10,643 nt of DNA. Origin: Ahrensia sp. GTDB lineage: Bacteria > Pseudomonadota > Alphaproteobacteria > Rhizobiales > Rhizobiaceae. The position numbers were made by a program, and so were the translations under genes. The notes below the pieces were generated by a model. That model saw only the letters and a list, made by a program, of their open reading frames with translations. It ran no database searches and was not told where the DNA came from. Positions 6,161 to 10,643 of this stretch are shown in pieces (the first letter of the stretch is position 1; each line of letters opens with the position of its first letter). The stretch spans positions 1 to 10,643 of the forward strand of contig JAHEJF010000028.1 in assembly GCA_024639025.1 (NCBI GenBank), in the 5' to 3' direction.

Positions 6161-6955
6161 TTACTTTGTTACTTTTTTCAGCCACTCATCCCATTGGGAT
6201 CGTGACCCAGCGAATACATTGATGTCGATATCGCCCTCGACAGGATCGATCCGTCCGGTTCCCGTATACTGCCAAAACGCCCAATTGCGGCCTGGATATG
6301 TCACGCGCGGGTGCGCTTTGACTGAACGCAGCCAAAACACATCCTTGTTGAAATGGCCCTCGAGATTGTCTCGATGGAAGTCCACCGTCGTGTAGATGAT
6401 CGGTCGCTTGCCATAATGGCGCTTGATCATCCGCATGAAGATTTCCATTTCCTTGCGAACTGTTTCAGCCGGCGGGCGCAAGCGGCAGGTTGGCGACTTG
6501 CTGTTCCATTCCATGTCCAGCACGTGCGGCATGGATCCCCGCATGCGTGGCACATTGCGAATGAACCAGCGCGCCTGCTTTTTTGCCGAAGTGCAGAAAT
6601 AAAAGAAATGATAAGCGCTCGATGCAATACCGGCGCGCCGCGCATCATGAATGTTCTTTGCAAATGCTTCATCCAGACGGTCGCCGCCTTCAGTGGCCTT
6701 GATGAAAGCAAATTCAATGCCCTGTCGGCTCAATTTTTTCCAATCTATGTCGCCCTGATATTTGGATACATCCACACCGTGCACGGGATTCCGGTTTGGT
6801 GCACCGCCTTCCCAAACGTCAACGGGGTCGCTGTCGGCATATTTGTAGCCGTCGCCGCTCACCGATGATGTGGTCAATTCATAATCCAGGGATGTGCAGC
6901 CTGAAATCAGGAACAACACGCACAATGAGGCAGCCAAAGAAACTTTTTGAATCAC
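6161..6955 (-). CDS. GH25 lysozyme-like muramidase, lipoprotein
   Basis: This is a glycoside hydrolase 25 enzyme (N-acetylmuramidase), predicted to hydrolyse peptidoglycan from a lipid anchor. With GTG at 6955 as start it has 264 residues. A type II signal peptide ends in ISGC, so Cys20 should be lipidated. A low-complexity linker reaches about residue 55, then the GH25 barrel: HGVDVSKYQGDIDW (Asp62), FAFIKATEG, AYHFFYF, VLDMEWN with the acidic pair Asp147 and Glu149, PIIYTT and the closing DIDINVF. The acidic residues expected at the active site are all present. No ATG exists at the N-terminus. TTG 7003 would add 16 residues before the signal peptide, whereas GTG 6955 gives a normal signal and has AGGG about ten bases upstream. 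It leads the operon with the MltB-like transglycosylase. Activity is well supported, the start moderately. Confidence 0.9.
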   Translation of the reverse strand: MIQKVSLAASLCVLFLISGCTSLDYELTTSSVSGDGYKYADSDPVDVWEGGAPNRNPVHGVDVSKYQGDIDWKKLSRQGIEFAFIKATEGGDRLDEAFAKNIHDARRAGIASSAYHFFYFCTSAKKQARWFIRNVPRMRGSMPHVLDMEWNSKSPTCRLRPPAETVRKEMEIFMRMIKRHYGKRPIIYTTVDFHRDNLEGHFNKDVFWLRSVKAHPRVTYPGRNWAFWQYTGTGRIDPVEGDIDINVFAGSRSQWDEWLKKVTK

Positions 6956-7142
6956 CGAATCGAAACCCTGTTTGTATCCCCAAACCAAAAATAGAGCACT
7001 CAATCGACTACGTCATGCCCAATGTTGAAAAAACTGTCCGAGCGTTATTGCTGCCTTAGCGCCTCTATTCATCACCGGGCTTGACGCTTAGCAGCCTTCA
7101 GTTAAGCCTGTGTTAACCATAAAATCCTGCAGGCTTGGCCCA
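6956..7142. promoter_or_regulatory. Divergent intergenic region between the GH25 and serine hydrolase genes
   Basis: These 187 bp should hold promoters for both flanking operons. For the plus strand, TTCAGT (7097-7102) and TAAAAT (7120-7125) are 17 bp apart; the -10 is good, but the -35 matches only three of six consensus bases and transcription would start almost on the ribosome site, so this is weak. TTGACG at 7081-7086 is a better -35 but lacks a -10 at proper spacing. No strong palindrome was seen. The individual elements are tentative. Confidence 0.3.
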
Positions 7143-8519
7143 ATGTTACGCAAAATTGGATTGACTATCTTCGCTTTGCTCGTGATCGCCTTTGCTGGGC
7201 TTGCAATCGCGCCTCCGGATCAATTGCGTGTGGCGGCGAACTACGCCGCAAAAATGATTTGCTCCAATGTTGTTCTGGCCGATCGAGATCCGGCCGAAGT
7301 GCTCAAGGTCGACGTGCAGGCCCCTGGCCATCCGCTGCTTTGGCTGATGCGCTTTGCCGTTGATGAACGTGGGGATTATACCGTCGTGCGCACCGGGCTG
7401 TTCGGGTTTATTGGCAAGGGCATTTCCTTTGGCAACAGAAGCAGGGGTTGTACCTCTGTATCCGACCCCCGGCTGTTGAGTATCGCCAGTGCCGCTCCTG
7501 CCTACGCCCCGGCACAAATCCAGTTGCCGGACGCGCCTTGGCCACAGGGCAACAATGTCGTGCCGCCGATCAATCTAGAATTAGAGGCCGTGCTCAATGA
7601 TCCTCAGCTGTCGGGTGAAGGCATGCGCGCGATCGTCATCGCCAAGGATGGCCGCATAATTGCTGAACGCTACGCGGAAGGATTCGATCAGGATACGCCT
7701 TTGTTGGGTTGGTCGATGACCAAAACAGTGACAGGCGCGCTGGTAGGCGCAGCGGTGCATCAGGGATATTTGGCGCTGGACGATCAGGTTGCGCTTGACG
7801 AATGGGCTGATGATGAGCGTTCTGCCATTCGCCTGTATGATTTGATGGGCATGTCGTCCGATCTGACCTGGAACGAGGGATACGGGTCCGTGTCCGATGT
7901 CACGCGCATGTTGTATCTCGAGCAAAGCATGGCCAATTTTGCAGCGTCAAAACCAATCGACAAACAAACGCCCGAGCCAACGGGGGACAGTTTCCTATAC
8001 TCCTCGGGCACATCGGTGCTTATTTCGCGTATCTTGCAGGATGCGATTGGCGATGAGGCCCTGGCGGGCGCCTTTCCTGCGAGGTCCCTGTTTGCACCCA
8101 TCGGTATGTCGAGCGCAGTATTGGAAACCGATGCCACCGGCACATTTGTGGGTTCATCCTATCTCTATGCAACGCCGCGTGACTGGGCGCGATTTGGCCA
8201 GTTTCTTTTACAACGCGGGGTCTGGAATGGGCGCTCGTTGCTGCCGCCGGGCTATGTCGACTGGATGACCGATCCGCATCCGGCTTCCAATGGAACTTAT
8301 GGTCGGGGACAGGTCTGGCTCAGACCACCGCAGGAACCGGCTGTCGCCTCGCAGACAGAGTTGCCAACAGGCACGTTCTGGGCTTCGGGTCATGACGGCC
8401 AGTCTTTGGCGGTTATTCCGGAAGAAAATATGGTAATCGTGCGGCTGGGCCTCACGCCATCGAAACTGGGATATCGTCCCGCACTTCTGGCTCAAGCAGT
8501 AATAAGGGCAGTTCAGTAA
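7143..8519 (+). CDS. Membrane-anchored serine hydrolase, beta-lactamase (class C-like) fold
   Basis: The protein has 458 residues. An N-terminal hydrophobic segment (about 5-23) should anchor it in the inner membrane or act as a signal peptide, placing the enzyme in the periplasm. After a family-specific N-terminal region (about 30-150) comes the serine hydrolase domain. The nucleophile motif is S-M-T-K (Ser191, Lys194); the second motif is Y-S-S (Tyr286) rather than the Y-A-N of true AmpC; the third box is H-D-G-Q at 417-420 in place of KTG. This pattern is typical of esterase or amidase members such as the 6-aminohexanoate-dimer hydrolase group, not of antibiotic-resistance enzymes. The substrate is unknown. 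The start is ATG 7143 with AGG about ten bases upstream; GTG 7110 is a longer, less likely choice. The VOC gene begins 2 nt after its stop, implying coupled translation. Confidence 0.88.
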   Translation: MLRKIGLTIFALLVIAFAGLAIAPPDQLRVAANYAAKMICSNVVLADRDPAEVLKVDVQAPGHPLLWLMRFAVDERGDYTVVRTGLFGFIGKGISFGNRSRGCTSVSDPRLLSIASAAPAYAPAQIQLPDAPWPQGNNVVPPINLELEAVLNDPQLSGEGMRAIVIAKDGRIIAERYAEGFDQDTPLLGWSMTKTVTGALVGAAVHQGYLALDDQVALDEWADDERSAIRLYDLMGMSSDLTWNEGYGSVSDVTRMLYLEQSMANFAASKPIDKQTPEPTGDSFLYSSGTSVLISRILQDAIGDEALAGAFPARSLFAPIGMSSAVLETDATGTFVGSSYLYATPRDWARFGQFLLQRGVWNGRSLLPPGYVDWMTDPHPASNGTYGRGQVWLRPPQEPAVASQTELPTGTFWASGHDGQSLAVIPEENMVIVRLGLTPSKLGYRPALLAQAVIRAVQ

Positions 8520-8521
8520 TC

Positions 8522-8962
8522 ATGAAAAATCCGTCGCTCCCATTTTCACTCGTTGGCATCGATCATGTCGTATTCCTGGTCGATGACATGCAAAAGGCAC
8601 TCAAGTTTTACGAAGAAGTGCTGGGCGCCCATATCGGCTATTCTTACCCGACATTGGGCATGGAGCAGGTCTGGTGCGGATCAGCGCTGATCGTTTTGTG
8701 GGACATCACACACCCGGGCGCCAAGGACGCGGTGCCTGCCGTGTCAGGTGGCCGCAATGTCGATCATATCTGCATTGCCACGACAACATTTGATCATGAT
8801 GCCATGCGCGAGCACCTGGCGCGCCATAATGTTGCCATCGAACGCGAGGCCAATCATGGGGGTGCGCGCGGCATGGGTCATTCGATTTACATCCGCGACC
8901 CGTTTGGCAACAAGCTGGAACTCAAAGGTCCGGCAGAATATCCCGATGGAAAGGACTGGTAA
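8522..8962 (+). CDS. VOC (glyoxalase/bleomycin-resistance fold) family protein
   Basis: This is a cytosolic protein of 146 residues made of two beta-alpha-beta-beta-beta modules, the vicinal oxygen chelate fold. The first module begins GIDHVVFLVDD, the second NVDHICIAT. Candidate metal ligands are His15, His82 and Glu133 (in GNKLELKG), the usual positions for a divalent metal centre. IRDPFGNKLE is a hallmark of the superfamily. Members include glyoxalases, ring-cleaving dioxygenases, epimerases and thiol transferases, so the reaction cannot be named; lactoylglutathione lyase-like is the nearest general label. The ATG is 2 nt after the hydrolase stop with an AGGG-type ribosome site rather far away (about 12 nt), and its own stop overlaps the next start (TAATG). 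It is clearly the middle gene of a three-gene operon. Confidence 0.9.
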   Translation: MKNPSLPFSLVGIDHVVFLVDDMQKALKFYEEVLGAHIGYSYPTLGMEQVWCGSALIVLWDITHPGAKDAVPAVSGGRNVDHICIATTTFDHDAMREHLARHNVAIEREANHGGARGMGHSIYIRDPFGNKLELKGPAEYPDGKDW

Positions 8963-9510
8963 TGGCACTGCTCAATACGCCCCTATGTGATTTCGGCTGG
9001 AAGGCACCGGATTTCACCCTGAAGGATCCCAATGGCGTTGCCGTTACAATGAGCGAAAATCTCGGCGAGAAAGGCTTACTCATCGCCTTCATTTGCAATC
9101 ACTGTCCTTACGTCAAAGCCATAGCCGACCGACTGGCCCAGGATGCGGACACGCTGATGGAAGAAGGCATCAATGTCATGGCGATCATGTCGAACGACTA
9201 CAATGATTACGTTGAAGATAGCCCACCCAACATGCTCAAATTTGCGGCGAACTATGGCTTCAATTTCCCCTATTTGATCGATGAGAATCAATCGGTCGGC
9301 AAAACCTATGGCGCGGTCTGCACACCGGACTTCTTTGGTCTGAATGCGCAAGGAGAGCTGCAATATCGTGGTCGCATCGATGATGCCGGCATGGGCGATC
9401 CGATGGGCCGCACCCCCGAATTGATCAATGCCATGCGACAGATTGCAGAAACGGGCGATGGGCCACGCGAGCAAACAGCGTCAATGGGGTGTTCGATCAA
9501 GTGGCGTTAG
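8962..9510 (+). CDS. Thioredoxin-fold protein of the AhpC/TSA-like CNHCP group
   Basis: The product has 182 residues with no signal peptide, so it should be cytosolic. The thioredoxin fold begins with KAPDFTLKD. The redox motif C-N-H-C is at 45-48, followed by PYVK; the cis-Pro loop is CTPDFFG with Cys120 and Pro122. YRGRIDD follows, and the C-terminus ends in MGCSIKW with Cys177. The FxCNHCPxVK plus TPDFF plus GCxIKW set marks a conserved group of thioredoxin-like proteins annotated as AhpC/TSA or redoxin family, distinct from standard TrxA (WCGPC) and from typical peroxiredoxins. Partner and substrate are unknown. Its start ATG shares the A of the VOC stop (TAATG), strong evidence for translational coupling. 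The following 103 bp to the convergent transglycosylase gene contain no clear terminator hairpin. Confidence 0.92.
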   Translation: MALLNTPLCDFGWKAPDFTLKDPNGVAVTMSENLGEKGLLIAFICNHCPYVKAIADRLAQDADTLMEEGINVMAIMSNDYNDYVEDSPPNMLKFAANYGFNFPYLIDENQSVGKTYGAVCTPDFFGLNAQGELQYRGRIDDAGMGDPMGRTPELINAMRQIAETGDGPREQTASMGCSIKWR

Positions 9511-9613
9511 AGCCTGTCGGTCCTTGATATAACCCCAAAACCGGGAAATGTCCGAAATACTTGATGCTGATGCCCTGTCGGCGTCTCGGTTTGAGGCTAA
9601 AACGCGTTGGCGC

Positions 9614-10096
9614 TCAGCGGGCAGGGCGCAACCCTGTCTCAACCAGCAAACCACGACGTTTGGCTTCGTAGTAATAGCCGCGGCTATACCATTTGACGGC
9701 AGTATCGAAGCTACCATCTGACAAAAGCCAGGCACCACGCAAATATTTTACCGCATATTTCAGGTTGGTTTCGGCGTCCAGCAACTGGTTGGGCGATCCC
9801 CGAAAACCCATTGTCTGAGCCGTCTGCGGGTGAATCTGCATCAATCCATAATAGGGCCCGTTTCGCGCTTTGGGATTGTAAGTGCTTTCACGCTTGACCA
9901 CCCGGTGCACCAGCGCTTCGGGTACATCGTAGATGGCCGCATATTTTGAAATCAGCCCGTTGAGTGAATTATCAGTAAATTTATTGGGTGGGGCAGCACG
10001 GGCTGGAGCGACCACTTTCGGCGCAACAAAATCCGGCGCGCTGGTGCAAGCTGCAGGCAGGAAAGCAAAGGCAATCAAAAAATGGCGTCGATTCAT
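9614..10096 (-). CDS. Small SLT-family lytic transglycosylase, probable (Tat-type) lipoprotein
   Basis: The product has 160 residues. The N-terminus MNRRHFLIAFAFLPAAC combines a twin-arginine-like RRHFL motif with a Cys17 lipobox-like site (LPAAC; Pro at -3 is atypical), so a Tat-exported lipoprotein is plausible. A Pro/Ala-rich linker (about 20-40) precedes the goose-lysozyme-like SLT domain: YDVPEALVHRVVKRESTYNP with catalytic Glu70, YYGLMQIHPQTA at 82-93, NLKYAVKYL and AVKWYSRGYY. The domain is compact but complete, as in other short rhizobial SLT proteins; the expected reaction is non-hydrolytic cleavage of peptidoglycan strands. I chose ATG 10096, with GGGA eight bases upstream; a TTG at 10123 would put nine residues before the signal and is unlikely. 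It lies 30 bp behind the Kef-type antiporter gene on the same strand and is probably cotranscribed with it. Confidence 0.9.
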   Translation of the reverse strand: MNRRHFLIAFAFLPAACTSAPDFVAPKVVAPARAAPPNKFTDNSLNGLISKYAAIYDVPEALVHRVVKRESTYNPKARNGPYYGLMQIHPQTAQTMGFRGSPNQLLDAETNLKYAVKYLRGAWLLSDGSFDTAVKWYSRGYYYEAKRRGLLVETGLRPAR

Positions 10097-10126
10097 ATGC
10101 AATCCCACATCTTCAAACCGCAACCA

Positions 10127-10643
10127 TTACGGATTTTGCTTCACGGTCTTGCTGGCCTTGGCCTTGGGTTGTGGCTTGGATTTTGCTGGTGACTTGGCTT
10201 TCGATTGAGATTTGGCCCTTTGGCTGGTTTTCGGACCTGGCTCTGCCAGGATAGCTTTCATTTCGTCCAGCAATTCGGCTTCCCAAGCCGCAGCGCGTTC
10301 ACGCACCCGCTCCATATATGTTTCGTTCTCGAGGGCGGGAATGTCCGGGTCGTAATGCTCGGCCAATTCAATCATCGAACGGCGGTCCATTTGATTGAAA
10401 GCTTCCATCATGCGTGCCGCCTGTTCCTTGGTTGGACCCAGCGCTTCAAATGCAGAACGCCCCATGCGCAACGAACTGTCATAGGTTTCCCGAATGATGT
10501 CGCGACAACCCACATGCCACAGATCATAGACGTGCTGGCGGTCGACCGCCCGGGCAACAACGTGCACATCGGGGTAGTTTCGGATCACATATTTGACCAA
10601 CTCGGTAATTTGCTCCTTGCCGTCAATGGCGACAACAAACAGT
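10127..10643 (-). CDS. Kef-type monovalent cation/proton antiporter, C-terminal RCK part (partial)
   Basis: The gene enters from beyond the right edge; 171 C-terminal residues are visible. LFVVAIDGKEQITELVKYVI, then NYPDVHVVARAVDRQHVYDL, VGCRDIIRETYDSSLRMG is the second half of a TrkA-N/RCK Rossmann domain as found at the end of KefB/KefC (CPA2) antiporters, where it gates K+ efflux in response to ligands such as glutathione adducts or nucleotides. The membrane part is outside the window, so KefB versus KefC or a relative cannot be decided. After a helical segment (EAFNQMDRR..., LDEMKAIL) the protein ends in a 34-residue tail with ten lysines, one arginine and no acidic residue, rich in Ala, Ser, Pro and Gln. 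Such a tail is not part of the E. coli Kef proteins. The small SLT lipoprotein gene follows after 30 bp. Confidence 0.88.
   Translation of the reverse strand, partial: LFVVAIDGKEQITELVKYVIRNYPDVHVVARAVDRQHVYDLWHVGCRDIIRETYDSSLRMGRSAFEALGPTKEQAARMMEAFNQMDRRSMIELAEHYDPDIPALENETYMERVRERAAAWEAELLDEMKAILAEPGPKTSQRAKSQSKAKSPAKSKPQPKAKASKTVKQNP

Noticed and set aside
7143..8519. Antibiotic-resistance beta-lactamase
   Set aside because: The S-x-x-K motif is present, but the Y-A-N and K-T-G boxes of AmpC are replaced by Y-S-S and H-D-G-Q, and the domain follows a long extra N-terminal region. A general esterase or amidase is more likely.
9511..9613. Shared terminator between the convergent thioredoxin-like and SLT genes
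   Set aside because: I found a direct repeat of CCTGTCGG (near 9514 and 9572) but no stable hairpin with a T-run on either strand.
1..10643. Mobile element, phage, CRISPR or defence island
   Set aside because: No transposase, integrase, repeat array, tRNA gene or defence-type nuclease was seen. The muralytic genes carry export signals and lack phage neighbours, so they look like chromosomal envelope genes.

Overview
The window reads as ordinary chromosome of an alphaproteobacterium, most likely of the Hyphomicrobiales (Rhizobiales). The grounds are the ArsR-methyltransferase regulator fused in operon with metF, a DUF2293 protein, an alphaproteobacterial-style ornithine decarboxylase, moderate GC content and tight mixed-strand packing. 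This placement is inferred from gene content, not from a marker gene. I see no RNA gene, transposase, integrase, CRISPR array or phage gene.

Layout. Positions 1-96 hold the tail of an unidentified plus-strand gene. A C-factor-like short-chain dehydrogenase follows (217-900), convergent with a small DUF2293 protein on the minus strand (906-1241). Divergent from that is a methionine-cycle operon. It starts with an ArsR-type regulator carrying a C-terminal SAM-methyltransferase fold (SahR-like, 1335-2345), whose stop codon overlaps the start of metF (2345-3262). A 34-bp near-perfect palindrome just before the regulator gene is the probable operator. After a 130-nt leader come a fold-type III PLP decarboxylase, probably ornithine decarboxylase (3393-4613), and a small two-helix membrane protein (4661-4945).

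The next block is on the minus strand: a GH25 lysozyme-like lipoprotein (6161-6955) followed 21 bp later by an MltB-type lytic transglycosylase with a peptidoglycan-binding domain (4952-6139), probably one envelope operon. Divergent from it is a tightly packed plus-strand operon of a membrane-anchored serine beta-lactamase-like hydrolase (7143-8519), a VOC/glyoxalase-fold protein (8522-8962) and a thioredoxin-like CxxC protein (8962-9510). These have a 2-nt gap and a 1-nt overlap, which suggests translational coupling.

The right end is on the minus strand: the C-terminus of a Kef-type cation/proton antiporter with an RCK domain and a lysine-rich tail (10127-10643, cut by the window edge), then a small SLT-family lytic transglycosylase with a Tat-like lipoprotein signal (9614-10096).

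Functional themes are the SAM/methionine cycle under an S-adenosylhomocysteine-type sensor, polyamine synthesis, and peptidoglycan remodelling with three muralytic enzymes in about 5 kb. Nothing here demands a new system. The best leads are the SahR palindrome, the possible RNA control of the decarboxylase, and the unexplained hydrolase-VOC-thioredoxin operon.
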